The notes under the pieces were generated by a model. The model did no database searches and was not told the origin of the DNA. It saw only the letters and a list, made by a program, of their open reading frames with translations. From Lysobacter solisilvae (lineage in GTDB: Bacteria; Pseudomonadota; Gammaproteobacteria; Xanthomonadales; Xanthomonadaceae): a stretch of DNA of 64,000 bases. The translations under genes were made by a program, and so were the position numbers. Of the stretch, positions 1-9,440 are shown one piece after another; positions within the stretch are counted from its first letter, which is position 1, and every line of letters begins with the position of its first letter. The stretch is from the NCBI RefSeq assembly GCF_016613535.2, contig NZ_CP071518.1, positions 992,001 through 1,056,000 on the forward strand. The letters are read 5' to 3'.

Positions 1-312
1 CTGCACGAACGCATCACCGCGCTGGACGCGCCGCGCCACCACGCCTACACGCTGACCGGGCTGCGGCCGCCGCTGGCTTGGCTGGTACGGGCCGGGCACG
101 CCAACTGGCGCTTCACCCCGACCGCGCACGGCACGCACGTGCGCTGGCAGTACCGCTGGACGCTGACCTCGCCGCTGGCCTGGCCGCTGGCCGCGCCGCT
201 GCTGCGGGTCTTCATGCGCGGCGCGATGGCGCGCTGCCTGGCCGCGATGGCCGCGGCGCTGGCCGATGCGCCGGCCCGCGCACTCCCCCCGCACATCCGC
301 ACGGAGCACTGA
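1..312 (+). CDS. SRPBCC family protein, C-terminal part
   Basis: The window opens inside this gene; 103 codons are visible before the TGA. The visible piece reads like the C-terminal half of a START/polyketide-cyclase (SRPBCC) domain: a strand motif ending YTLTGL, a THVRWQYRWTLTSP strand, then a long hydrophobic C-terminal helix (around LLRVFMRGAMARCLAAMAAA) closing the lipid-binding pocket. The family binds lipids or other hydrophobic ligands, and no catalytic residue can be assigned. The stop lies two bases before the ATG of the sterol-desaturase gene, so the two are almost certainly one operon, which fits a lipid-related role. The family call rests on fold-like pattern only. Confidence 0.6.
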   Translation: MHERITALDAPRHHAYTLTGLRPPLAWLVRAGHANWRFTPTAHGTHVRWQYRWTLTSPLAWPLAAPLLRVFMRGAMARCLAAMAAALADAPARALPPHIRTEH

Positions 313-314
313 GC

Positions 315-1220
315 ATGGAGAAATGGATCCTGCTGGGCATGGGCCCGGTCTTCGTGCTGCTGATCGGGCTGGAAGCCTGGTACTGGCGCCGCCGCCGCCC
401 CGACGCGTACAGCCTGGTCGACACGCTCTCCAACGCGGGCCTGGCGCTGATGCACCAGGCCGCCGACGCCGTGGCCTGGGCGCTGGTGCTCGGCCTGTAC
501 TACGCGGTGTACCAGTACCGCGTGTTCGATTGGCCGGCGACGTGGTGGAGCATCGCCGCGCTGTTCGTGCTGCAGGACTTCCTCTATTACTTCTTCCACC
601 GGGCCAGCCATCGCGTGCGCTGGCTGTGGGCCTCGCATGTCACCCACCATTCCTCCGAGCGGCTGAACCTGTCGACCGCGTTCCGGCAGAGCCTGACCTA
701 CCCGATCTCGGGCATGTGGGTGTTCTGGCTGCCGCTGGCGTGGCTGGGCTTCGCGCCGGCGCACATCGTGGCGGTGGTGGCGATCAACCTGGGCTTCCAG
801 TTCTTCGTGCACACGCAGGCGGTCGGCCGCCTGGGCTGGCTGGAGCACGTGATCAACACGCCCTCCACGCACCGCGTGCACCACGCCCGCAACCCGCGCT
901 ACATCGACCGCAACTACGCCGGCGTGCTGGTGATCTGGGACCGGCTGTTCGGCACCTACGTACCCGAAGACGACGCCGAACCGTGCCAGTACGGCATCGT
1001 CGGCCAGGTGCACGGCCACAACCCGATCACGCTCACCTTCCACGAATGGATCGCGATGCTGCGCGACGCGCGGCGCGCCGGGTCGCTGCGCGCGGCGCTG
1101 GGGCAACTGGTGTGCCCGCCGGAGCGGGCGCTGTCGCACCCGGCGCGGAAACCGGCGGTCGCTCCTGCCGTGGCGGACGCGGACGCGCTGGGCGCCGGAC
1201 TCGAATCGGCCGAGGTCTGA
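315..1220 (+). CDS. Sterol desaturase / fatty acid hydroxylase family membrane protein
   Basis: A 301-residue membrane di-iron oxygenase. Histidine clusters of the fatty acid hydroxylase superfamily are present: HRASH (residues 95-99), HVTHH (108-112) and HRVHH (186-190), with a further His at 166 in FVHTQ. Hydrophobic segments lie at about 5-22, 44-65, 78-94 and 134-160. In this superfamily the histidines hold two irons that activate O2 for C-H hydroxylation or desaturation of a lipid. The substrate here cannot be told from sequence. The start is the ATG two bases after the upstream SRPBCC stop, so the genes are translationally close. The C-terminal 40 residues are Ala-rich and poorly conserved in appearance. 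Confidence 0.88.
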   Translation: MEKWILLGMGPVFVLLIGLEAWYWRRRRPDAYSLVDTLSNAGLALMHQAADAVAWALVLGLYYAVYQYRVFDWPATWWSIAALFVLQDFLYYFFHRASHRVRWLWASHVTHHSSERLNLSTAFRQSLTYPISGMWVFWLPLAWLGFAPAHIVAVVAINLGFQFFVHTQAVGRLGWLEHVINTPSTHRVHHARNPRYIDRNYAGVLVIWDRLFGTYVPEDDAEPCQYGIVGQVHGHNPITLTFHEWIAMLRDARRAGSLRAALGQLVCPPERALSHPARKPAVAPAVADADALGAGLESAEV

Positions 1221-1223
1221 TCA

Positions 1224-1311
1224 GCCGGGCTCCTATCAGCGAGCCCCGATCAGCCGAGCTTCGATCAGCGAGCGCCGATCAGCGAGCCCCGATCATCCGA
1301 GCACCGGACCG
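1224..1311. repeat. Degenerate 14-15 bp tandem repeats between convergent genes
   Basis: Six imperfect copies of a unit like ATCAGCGAGCCCCG follow the sterol-desaturase stop directly. Units are 14 or 15 bp and differ at one to four positions. The array fills nearly the whole gap up to the stop codon of the leftward response regulator at 1318. It has no obvious dyad or T-tract of a terminator. Confidence 0.7.
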
Positions 1312-1317
1312 CCGAAC

Positions 1318-2016
1318 TCAGATCACCCGCAGCGTGATCGCCTTGAGCACGGCGCGCGTGCGGTCGCGGGTGTCGAGCTTTTCCAGGATCACCGAGACGT
1401 AGTTCTTCACCGTGCCCTCGGCCAGGAACAGCGAGCGGGCGATTTCCTTGTTCGAGTAGCCGCCGGCCAGCAGGCGCAGGATCGCCACCTCGCGTTCGCT
1501 GAAGCGTTCCTTGGGCGCCTCCTGCGCGTGGTACTGGTAGCGCGCGCGCACCGCGTCGGTGCTGACCGGCTGCAGCAGCGTCTCGCCGCGCGCCACGCGC
1601 GTGATCGCGTCGCGCAGGTCGTCGGGGGCGGCGTCCTTGAGCAGGAAACCCTGCGCACCGGCCTGGGTGGCGCGCAGCAGCAGTTCGCTGTCGTCGAACG
1701 TGGTCAGCAGCAGGACGGGTGTCGTGTGGCCGGCGTCGCGCAGCCGCTGCAGGGCTTCGATGCCGTCCATGCCCGGCATGCGGATGTCGCTGAGCACGAC
1801 GTCGACGGCGTGGGCCGCCAGGCCGTCGAGCAGGGCCTGGCCGTGGTCGGCTTCGAAGGCGATCACGATCCCCTGCCGTTCCAGCAGCGCGCGCAGCCCG
1901 GCGCGGACCAGCGCCTGGTCGTCGGCCAGGGCGATGGTGATCGGCGCGGTGGTGTTCGGCGCGTCGGTGATCGGCGCGGTCGTGCCCGGCGCGTTGGTGG
2001 TGGGCGGCGCGGTCAC
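1318..2016 (-). CDS. NarL/LuxR family response regulator
   Basis: A two-domain response regulator of 232 residues. The receiver domain (about 27-145) has the acidic pair in LADDQ, phospho-acceptor Asp77 (VVLSDIRMPGMDG) and the conserved Lys in GFLLKD. The C-terminal LuxR helix-turn-helix (about 165-230) shows the SEREVAILRLLAGGYSNKEIA signature. It should bind DNA when phosphorylated by the kinase encoded upstream. The GTG start overlaps the kinase stop (GTGA at 2013-2016), which implies translational coupling and fixes the start. Odd: residues 7-26 are a low-complexity 10-residue repeat (NAPGTTAPIT, DAPNTTAPIT) encoded by a 30-bp tandem repeat; most relatives begin directly at the receiver domain, so a later start is possible. 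Confidence 0.88.
   Translation of the reverse strand: MTAPPTTNAPGTTAPITDAPNTTAPITIALADDQALVRAGLRALLERQGIVIAFEADHGQALLDGLAAHAVDVVLSDIRMPGMDGIEALQRLRDAGHTTPVLLLTTFDDSELLLRATQAGAQGFLLKDAAPDDLRDAITRVARGETLLQPVSTDAVRARYQYHAQEAPKERFSEREVAILRLLAGGYSNKEIARSLFLAEGTVKNYVSVILEKLDTRDRTRAVLKAITLRVI
1936..1995. repeat. 30-bp tandem repeat encoding the response regulator N-terminus
   Basis: Two 30-bp copies beginning GGTGATCGGCGCGGT are followed by a partial third. The length is a multiple of three, so the reading frame of the regulator gene is kept and a Thr/Ala/Pro-rich repeat is encoded before the receiver domain. Confidence 0.6.
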
Positions 2017-3128
2017 AGCGGCAGGCTCGCATCGATGCGCAGCGCGCCGCGCGCCGTGGTCGACAGCGCCAGCGTGCCGCCGGCGGCCGCCAGGCGCTCG
2101 CGCATGCCGGACAGGCCGTTGCCCTCGCGGATCGCGCCGCGCAGCTGGCCGTCGTCCTCCACCCGCACGGCCAGCCGCGTGCCCTCGCGGTACAGCCGCA
2201 CCCGCACGCGTTGCGCCTCGCCATGCCGCGCGCTGTTGGTCAGCGCTTCCTGGACCAGCCGCAGCACGGCCTCGGCCACCGCCGGGTCGCTCACCTGCAC
2301 GTCCGGGGCGATCGACAAGTCGAGCGAGGGACGCGGCATCGGCGCGGCCAGCGCGCGCAGCGCGGTGGCCAGGTCCAGACCGGTCGAATCGCGCAGCGCC
2401 TGCACGACATTGCGGATGTCGCCCAGCAGCTCGGCCGACATGCGCTGGGCGATGTCCAGTTCGCTGCGCTGTGCGAAGGCCGGGTCGGCGGCCAGCGCGC
2501 GCAGGTTGAGGGTCAACGCGGTGAGCTTGTGGCCGGCGACGTCGTGCAGCTCGCGCGCCACGCGCAGGCGCTCGGCGTCGCGGGCGGCGTCGGCCAGCAG
2601 CGCGCGCGTGGCCAGCAGGTCGGCGTTGACCAGGGCCAGCCGGTCGCGCGCCTGCTCGGCGCTGACGGCGTAGAAGGCGCACAGCGCGGCGAACATCTGG
2701 AAGCCGAAGTTGATCACGGTGACCGACAGCGGCGAGCTGTAGCCGGCATCGCGGATCAGCAGGTAATAGACGACGTCGACCAGCAGCACGGCGACCAGCG
2801 CCCGCCGCAGCGACTGCATGGCCATCTGCGCCGTCCAGATCACCAGCAGCACCTGCGCGGTGCCCGGTCGCGGGTCGGCCCAGATCAGCACCATCGACAC
2901 CACCAGCTCGAACGCCAGCAGCAGCTGGTAGGCCGGGTTGCGCCGCTGCTCCGGGCCCCCGCCCATCAGGCTCTGGGCGAGGAATGCCAGCAGCCAGGCC
3001 ACCAGCAGCGTCCAGCCCAGCCATTGCCGGTCCGGGCTCATGAAGCGCATCGACACGGCGACTGCCAGCCACGTCAGCACGGCGGCCAGGTTGAGCGGTT
3101 CGAGCAGGTTGCGCAGGCGTTGCGTCAT
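2013..3128 (-). CDS. NarL-type sensor histidine kinase
   Basis: A 371-residue membrane sensor kinase. Hydrophobic segments at about 13-30, 38-55, 68-84, 91-106, 108-126 and 138-155 form an integral-membrane sensor with no large periplasmic loop. HisKA_3 dimerisation/phospho-acceptor box: ARELHDVAGHKLTALTLN with His195. The HATPase domain follows (NSARHG N-box, VEDDGQL, and NGLSGMRERLAAAGGTL G-box region). It phosphorylates the response regulator whose GTG start overlaps its stop. The ATG at 3128 is chosen because the upstream in-frame extension is Arg/Ala-rich and lacks homology-like features; translation from here begins just before the first membrane segment. The stimulus is unknown. Confidence 0.9.
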   Translation of the reverse strand: MTQRLRNLLEPLNLAAVLTWLAVAVSMRFMSPDRQWLGWTLLVAWLLAFLAQSLMGGGPEQRRNPAYQLLLAFELVVSMVLIWADPRPGTAQVLLVIWTAQMAMQSLRRALVAVLLVDVVYYLLIRDAGYSSPLSVTVINFGFQMFAALCAFYAVSAEQARDRLALVNADLLATRALLADAARDAERLRVARELHDVAGHKLTALTLNLRALAADPAFAQRSELDIAQRMSAELLGDIRNVVQALRDSTGLDLATALRALAAPMPRPSLDLSIAPDVQVSDPAVAEAVLRLVQEALTNSARHGEAQRVRVRLYREGTRLAVRVEDDGQLRGAIREGNGLSGMRERLAAAGGTLALSTTARGALRIDASLPL

Positions 3129-3280
3129 GTCCGCATGCTGCGGGCGCGCGGCAAGCGGTGCAATGCCGCCGGCGCCGAAAGTGACTTCCGGCAGGTCGCG
3201 GCGATGACCGCGGGCACTGCGCGCCTGCCGGCGGCGGCGCGACGCTGTGGCTCCACCACCCACGCACGCCGGAGCGCGTC

Positions 3281-3982
3281 ATGACCGCCTACCAGATCCT
3301 CGTCGCCTCGCACGTGGCCGCCGGCACGCTGGCGCTGGCCACCTTCTGGAGCGCGGCCGCGCTGCGCAAGGGCAGCCCGCTGCACCGGCGCGCGGGCCAG
3401 CTCTACCTGCTCGCGATGCTCGGCATCATCCTCAGCGGCCTGCCGCTGGCGGTGGTGCGCGTGGTCGAGGGCCACCCCGTGACGGCCGCGTTCCTGGGCT
3501 ACCTGGTGGTGATCACGGCCGGCGGCACCTGGACCGCCTGGCGGGCGGTGCGCGACAAGCGCGATGTCGCCCGGTTCACCGGCCCGGTCTACGCGACGCT
3601 GGGATGGCTGTCGCTGCTGAGCGGGGCGGGCGTGCTGGCGCTGGGCCTCAAGGTGGGCTCGCCGCTGCTGATGGGCTTCTCGTCCGTCGGCCTGTTCGCC
3701 GGCCAGGACATGCTGCGCAAGCGCCGCGACACCACGCGCCTGACGAGCCGGCCGAACTGGTGGTTCGTCGAGCACTACACCGCGATGCTCGGCAATGGCG
3801 TGGCTACGCACATCGCCTTCCTCGGCATCGGGTTGCCGCGCCTGTTTCCCGCGGTGGACGGCGTCGCGCTGCATTACACGGCCTGGTTCGGCCCGCTGGT
3901 GGTGGCGCTGGCTGCCAAGCTGCTGCTGGACCGCCGCTACAAGCCCAAGGCCCGCCCGGTCGCGCAGCCGGCGATCGCGTGA
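3281..3982 (+). CDS. Multi-pass membrane protein, DUF2306-like
   Basis: A 233-residue protein with about six or seven hydrophobic helices. The first half carries HRRAGQLYLLAMLGIILSG (residues 33-51), matching the His-Arg...Gly...Tyr...Met pattern seen in DUF2306 membrane proteins; later a conserved-looking HYTAMLGNGVATHIAF segment adds two more membrane-embedded histidines. The histidines suggest possible haem or metal binding, but that is inference. It starts 152 bp from the divergent histidine kinase and stands alone as a transcription unit; a gene on the other strand follows. No function is known. Confidence 0.65.
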   Translation: MTAYQILVASHVAAGTLALATFWSAAALRKGSPLHRRAGQLYLLAMLGIILSGLPLAVVRVVEGHPVTAAFLGYLVVITAGGTWTAWRAVRDKRDVARFTGPVYATLGWLSLLSGAGVLALGLKVGSPLLMGFSSVGLFAGQDMLRKRRDTTRLTSRPNWWFVEHYTAMLGNGVATHIAFLGIGLPRLFPAVDGVALHYTAWFGPLVVALAAKLLLDRRYKPKARPVAQPAIA

Positions 3983-4065
3983 AGGCAAGCCGGACCTGAT
4001 CGCCCGCGGACGGTGGCACACGCTGATCGCACAGCCCCCCGCCTCGCGGGCCCACAGGACGGATC

Positions 4066-6036
4066 TCACAGCCCGCTGGGCCACGTCTCCGGCGGTTCGT
4101 CGCCCGGCGCCCAGGCGGCCGGGTCGAGCGGCTCCAGCGCCGTGGTTTCGTCCAGGTGCACCAGCCAATCGAACTGGTCGGGCAGGCGCACGTCGAAATA
4201 GTGGCTGTAGCGCTCGGTCTGCGGCCGGTAGATCACGCCGATGGCGCGCTGCAGGCGCGGCGTGCGCAGCGCGTGGCGCAGCTCCGGGTCGTGCAGGTCG
4301 AGCTGGAACGCCGGCAGCCGCGTGCCGTGGAACAGCGCCTCGAAGCTGCCGGGCAGGCCGGCGCGCACGTTGCGCGTCTGGGCCGGATCGTCCCAGTCGT
4401 GCGCGGCGGTGACCGTGCCGCGGTAGGTGCTGAAGCCCACCAGCAGGCTGTCACCGCCGTGGCGCTGGCGCACCAGCTGGCCCAGGTTGAGTTCGCCCTG
4501 CTCGCCCATCTGCGTGGCACGCGCGTCGCCCAGGTGGGAGTTGTGCGCCCACACGACGATCTTCGCCCGCGCCGCGCCACGGGCGCCGCGGTCGACCAGC
4601 GCCTGCAGGGTTTCCATCATGTGCGTGTCGCGCAGGTTCCACGAGGACTGGCGCCCGCGGAACATCGTGCGGTAGTACGCCTCGGCATTGCGCACCAGGC
4701 GCGCGTTCTGTTCGGCGAAGAACAGCGCCTCGTCGTCCTCGCCGCTGGCGAGCTGCGCCGCGCGCGACAGTTCCAGCAGCTGCGCGACGACCTCGTCCTC
4801 GCAGCTCAGGCCCAGGTCGATGCTGGCGGCGTGGCCATAGGCCTGCGGGTCATCGCCGAAGTGGTCGAAGCAGGCGTAGCGTTCGCGCGCGCGGCGCTCG
4901 CCGTCCGGATCGGTGCGATGCAGGTAGTCGAGCACGGCCTGGATGGAACTGTGCAGGCTGTAGAGGTCGAGCCCGTAGAAGCCGACCCGCGCATCCGGCG
5001 ACAGCGCGTCGTTGTGGGCGCGCAGCCAGTCGACGAAGCCGCGCACCACGGTGTTGCGCCACATCCAGGTCGGAAAGCGCAGGAATCCCGCCAGGGCCTG
5101 GTCGGCGTCCGCGTCCTGCGGATCGCCGCGGACATGGCGGTTGACCCGGTAGGCGTCGGGCCAGTCGGCCTCCACCGCCACCGCGGTGAAGCCCAGCTCG
5201 GTGATCAGGCGGCGGGTGATGTCCGCGCGCAGCTGGTAGAACTCCTGCGTGCCGTGCGAGGCCTCGCCCAGCAGCACCAGCGAGGCGGCGCGGGCACGCT
5301 CGATCAGGGCGTCGAAGTCGTCGGGCGTGCCCCGCAGCGGCATCGCGCGCCGCTGCACGACCAGGTCGGCGTCCTGCGCCGGGGCGTGCACGGGCGCGGC
5401 GGCGCGCGCGAGGAGGTCGCGCACTTCGGCGTCTTCGGTGGCGTCGAATTCGCCGTACCACAGGCCGACGCTGCCGAAGGGCTCGGGGGTGTGCAGGCAG
5501 ACCACCTCGTCGGCGAGCGCCCGCAGCGCCTGGCAGGTGTCCGTGGGCGCGACCGGGACGGCGACCAGGATGCGCGCCGGTGGCGTCGGCGCCTGGCGCA
5601 GGGCCGTCACCGCCGCGCGCATCGAGGCGCCCGTGGCCAGTCCGTCGTCGACCAGGATGACGGTGCGCCCTGCCAGCTCCGGTGCGGGCCGGTCACCGCG
5701 GTATGCCTGCTCCCGCCGCGCCAGTTCGCGTTGTTCGCGCGCGACGACGTCCTGCATCGCGCCGGCCTCCAGTTCCAGCAAGGCCAGCACGTCGGGATTG
5801 AGGACGGTGACGCCGCCGCTGGCGATCGCGCCCATCGCCACCTCTTCCTGTCCGGGCACGCCGAGCTTGCGCACGACGAACACGTCCAGTGGCAGGCGCA
5901 GCTGCATGGCGACCTCGTAGGCCACCGGCACGCCACCACGCGGCAGCGCCAGCACGATCGCGGCGCGGCGTCCGGCATGGGCGTGGAGGGCGCGCGCGAG
6001 GGCACGACCGGCGTCGCGGCGGTCCTCGAAACTCAT
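4066..6036 (-). CDS. Phosphoribosyltransferase / erythromycin esterase-like fusion protein
   Basis: A 656-residue two-domain protein. Residues 1-215 are a type I phosphoribosyltransferase domain with the PRPP loop VILVDDGLATGAS (127-138). Residues about 235-650 are an erythromycin-esterase-like (EreA/ChaN-type) hydrolase domain with GEASHG (Glu258, His261), Glu289 in VAVEADWPDAYRVNR, and WAHNSHLGDAR further on. EreA uses such Glu/His residues for water-mediated hydrolysis. Fusions of this kind are known in environmental bacteria and are not proof of macrolide resistance; succinoglycan-biosynthesis-related names are also used for the hydrolase family. The ATG at 6036 starts right at the phosphoribosyltransferase domain; the longer in-frame extension is Arg/Pro-rich and looks non-coding. 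No operon partner. Confidence 0.87.
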   Translation of the reverse strand: MSFEDRRDAGRALARALHAHAGRRAAIVLALPRGGVPVAYEVAMQLRLPLDVFVVRKLGVPGQEEVAMGAIASGGVTVLNPDVLALLELEAGAMQDVVAREQRELARREQAYRGDRPAPELAGRTVILVDDGLATGASMRAAVTALRQAPTPPARILVAVPVAPTDTCQALRALADEVVCLHTPEPFGSVGLWYGEFDATEDAEVRDLLARAAAPVHAPAQDADLVVQRRAMPLRGTPDDFDALIERARAASLVLLGEASHGTQEFYQLRADITRRLITELGFTAVAVEADWPDAYRVNRHVRGDPQDADADQALAGFLRFPTWMWRNTVVRGFVDWLRAHNDALSPDARVGFYGLDLYSLHSSIQAVLDYLHRTDPDGERRARERYACFDHFGDDPQAYGHAASIDLGLSCEDEVVAQLLELSRAAQLASGEDDEALFFAEQNARLVRNAEAYYRTMFRGRQSSWNLRDTHMMETLQALVDRGARGAARAKIVVWAHNSHLGDARATQMGEQGELNLGQLVRQRHGGDSLLVGFSTYRGTVTAAHDWDDPAQTRNVRAGLPGSFEALFHGTRLPAFQLDLHDPELRHALRTPRLQRAIGVIYRPQTERYSHYFDVRLPDQFDWLVHLDETTALEPLDPAAWAPGDEPPETWPSGL

Positions 6037-6348
6037 GCGCCGGCTCCGGCACGGCGCCCGGGGACGCCACCTTGACGATGGCGCCGGCGATGCCCCGCGC
6101 TCCGCGCGCGGGGGGGCCGGGGATCGCGGGCACGCGTCCATGGGCCGGACGGTAGGCGGGGCGCGGTGAGTGCCCTGCGAATGCTGCGCGGGCCCGGGCT
6201 CCTGGCCTGGGGGGCGTCGCCAGGGCGGTTGGCCGGAATCGGAGCCCGACCGCGTGGCCGCTGCCATCGCCTTCGGGCGTTTCTCCCGATTACGCGCGTG
6301 CGTCGGAACCTCCGGCGCCGCTCTACCTCTGAACGGGAGCGCCAAACG
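6037..6348. other. Divergent intergenic region
   Basis: This 312-bp stretch separates the leftward phosphoribosyltransferase-esterase gene from the rightward SBBP repeat gene. It must hold both promoters, but no convincing -35/-10 pair was found. An eight-base G run preceded by alternating GC sits near 6106-6118. No RNA gene or coding region is supported. Confidence 0.4.
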
Positions 6349-9346
6349 ATGATTCGCGAGATCCTGGCCGCCATGACGGCGGCCGTGGTGGGTGTGTGTG
6401 CGGTGCAGGATGCAGTGACGCTACCGGGCGCGGTGCCCGCGTCGACGCGCCTCCACTCGGTTTCATCACCGGCACCGGCGCTCGACGACGCTGCCCAGGG
6501 CCCGCGCGCTGCAGACGTACGCGTCGCTGCCGCTGGGCTTCGAGCCCAATGTCGGGCAGACCGATCCGCGCGTGCGCTTCATCGCCCGCGGGCTGGGCTA
6601 CAGCCTGTTCCTGACACCCGAAGCAGCGGTGCTGCGCCTGCCGGGCCAGGGGAGCGATGCCGGCGCCGTGCTGCGCATGGCGCTGGAGGGGGCCAACGCG
6701 GCGCCCAGGATGGCCGGCCACGGCCAGCAACCCGGCGCGTCCCATCATTACCGCGGCGCCGATCCGTCGCAGTGGCGGCAGGCGTCGCGCTACTCGCGCG
6801 TGTCCTACGACGAGGTCTATCCGGGCATCGACTTGGTCTACTACGGCAACAACCGGCAGCTGGAATACGACTTCATCGTCGCTCCCGGACGCGACCCGGA
6901 CCGCATCGTGATGCGCTTCGACGGCGCCTCGCCGAAGGTGGATGCCGACGGCAAGCTCGTCCTCACCACGCCGCAGGGCGCGCAGCTGCAGCAGCGCGAA
7001 CCCGTGCTGTACCAGGACATCGCGGGCCGCCGCGTCGCGGTGCAGGGTCGCTACCGGCTGCTCGGCGACAACCGCGTCGGCTTCGCCGTCGGCGCGCATG
7101 ACCCCGCGCACGCGCTGGTGATCGACCCGGTGATCGACTATTCGGGCTGGCTCGAGGCCAGCGAAAGCGACTGGGCGACCGGCATGGCGGTGGACCGCGC
7201 CGGCAACGTGTACCTGACCGGTCGCACGCTGTCCTCCGACTTCCCGACCACGGTCACCGGCGACGCCCCCGGCCCGCTGGATGCGTTCGTCACCCGGATC
7301 AACGCCGCCGGCAACGCGCTGACCTTCAGCGCCTACATCGGCAGCTGGTTCTCCGACGAGGCCAATGCGATCGCGGTCGACGCGGCCGGCAGCATGTACA
7401 TCACCGGCTCCACGCGCGGCTCGGCCACGTCCACACCGGCCTTCCCGCTGGTCAATGCGATCCAGACGGCCAATGCCGGTTTCGACGATGCCTGGGTGAT
7501 GAAGCTCAATGCCGCCGGCAGCATCGTCTACAGCACGCTGCTGGGCGGCACCATGTTCGACTTCGGCCAGGCGATCGCGGTGGATGCGAGCGGGCAGGCG
7601 TACGTGGCAGGCACCACGCAGTCGGTCGACTTCCCGACCAAGGCCGCCCGCCAGCCCGCCAACGGCGGCGGCGGCAACCGCGATGCCTTCCTGTTCAAGC
7701 TCAACGCCGCGGGCGGACTGATCTTCAGCACCTACCACGGCGGCGCACAGACCGACTACGGCACCGGCGTGGCACTGGACGCAGCGGGCAACGCCTATGT
7801 CTCGGGCTACACCGACTCGACCAACTTCCCGCTCGTCAACGCGCGCCAGCCGGTGTACGGGGGATACCAGGACGCCTTCCTCAGCAAGTTCAACGCCGCC
7901 GGCAGCGCCCTGCTGTTCAGTACCTATCACGGCGGCAACAGCACCGATTACGGCTACGCCGTCGCGGTGGATCGCACCGGCGCGGCCTACCTCACCGGTA
8001 GCACGGGATCCAGCAATTTCCCGCTGCTCAATGCCTTCCAGACCGTGTCGGCCAATTCCGCCTCGCACGAGGTGTTCGTCAGCAAGTTCGTCCCGGCCGG
8101 CACTGCCTTCGGCTACAGCACGCTGCTGGGCGGCAACGGCCACGACTACGCCTATGCCATCGCGGTCGACGCCGCCGGCAACGCGTACGTGACCGGCCAC
8201 ACCAGCTCGTCCAACCTCCCGCAGGCCGCGCGCGTGCAGCCCGGCGCCAGCGGCGATGGCTACGACGCCTTCGTGGCCAAGATCGCCGTGGTCTCCGGCC
8301 GCGCGTCGCTGGCCTTCAGCAGCTACCTGGGCGGCACGACCGCGCGCGAGAGCGGGCGCGCGGTGGCGGTGGACCGCTTCGGCGGCGTGTACGTGGCCGG
8401 CGAGGAACTGGAGCCGGCGAACTCCTCGCTCAACGAGGTGATCATGGCGCGGCTGGCGCAGCCGATGAATCGCAGCTGGACCGGCGACTTCGACGGCGAC
8501 GGCAAGGACGACATCCTCTGGCGCAACCTGCGCACCGGCGGCAACGACCTGTGGCGGCAGGGCAATTCCGCGCTGCGCATCGCGTTGTCGGCCGTGGCGG
8601 ACGTGAACTGGACGGTGGGCGGCGTCGGCGACTTCAACGGCGACGGCAAGGCCGACATCCTGTGGCGCAACCTGGTCACCGGCAGCAACGAGCTGTGGCG
8701 CTCGGGCCTGGTCGCACAGCGGCAGGTGATCGGCGGCGTGTCCGACACCAACTGGGTGGTTGCCGGCATCGGTGACTTCACCGGCGACGCGAAGGCCGAC
8801 ATCCTGTGGCGCAACCGCGTCACCGGCGGCAACGTGATGTGGCCGGCGGCCAACGCGGCCACCCCCACGACCCTGACCGCGGTGGCGGCATTGAAGTGGG
8901 AGGTCGTCGGCATCGGCGACTTCAACCACGACGGCCGCGACGACGTGCTGTGGCGCGACACCGAGGCCGGCGCGAACGTGGTCTGGCGCAGCGCCAACGC
9001 GGCCACCCAGCAGGCCCTGACCAGCGTGGCCAACCGCGCCGCGCGGGTCGACCAGGTGGCCGACTTCACCGGTGACGGCTACGCCGACATCCTCTGGCGG
9101 ACGATCGACACCGGCAGCAGCACGCTGTGGCGCAGCGGCAATTCGGCCACCTGGGGCACCGTGGGCAACGTCCCGCTGGTGTGGCGCCAGGTGGGCAGCG
9201 GCGACTACGACGGCAACGGCAAGGCCGACATCCTGTGGCGCAACACCCAGACCGGCGGCAACGAGGTCTGGGGCGGCGCGAGCAGCGCGGCCCGCCGGGT
9301 GTTGACCACGGTGGCGGACGTGGCCTGGACGCCGGCCAACCCCTGA
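6349..9346 (+). CDS. Secreted SBBP / FG-GAP repeat protein, N-terminus frameshifted
   Basis: The main frame (from about 6500; first in-frame start a GTG at 6572) encodes over 900 residues. It has a conserved N-terminal domain (GFEPNVGQTDPRVRFIARG, later YRGADPSQWRQ and LVYYGNNRQLEYDF), about seven SBBP beta-propeller repeats of the form AIAVDAAGNAYVTG...FP..., and six to seven FG-GAP/VCBS-like repeats (DFNGDGKADILWRN...TG...LW). The signal peptide (MIREILAAMTAAVVGVCAV) lies in another frame, from ATG 6349 behind a GGGAG ribosome site. The frames join if one base is removed around the GGGCCC at 6498-6503. A paralogue at 58546-61563 has both parts in one frame, which supports the join. Probably exported and surface-associated; ligand unknown. 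Confidence 0.82.
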
Positions 9347-9370
9347 TTGGCGCCGTCAGCCGGAAACAAC

Positions 9371-9392
9371 GCGACCGCCCGAGGGCGGTCGC
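9371..9392. terminator. Hairpin between convergent SBBP gene and phhA
   Basis: GCGACCGCCC pairs perfectly with GGGCGGTCGC in a compact hairpin 25 bp after the SBBP gene stop and 49 bp from the phhA stop. The T-tract is weak on both strands. Its position between two convergent genes suggests a bidirectional terminator. Confidence 0.7.
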
Positions 9393-9440
9393 GTCGTATC
9401 AGAGGGCCGGTGCGCGCGGCCTGGCAGGCCTGGGCCCGCG

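Noticed and set aside
4066..6036. Macrolide resistance gene
   Set aside because: The hydrolase domain is fused to a phosphoribosyltransferase and lies in ordinary chromosomal context. Family membership alone does not show resistance.
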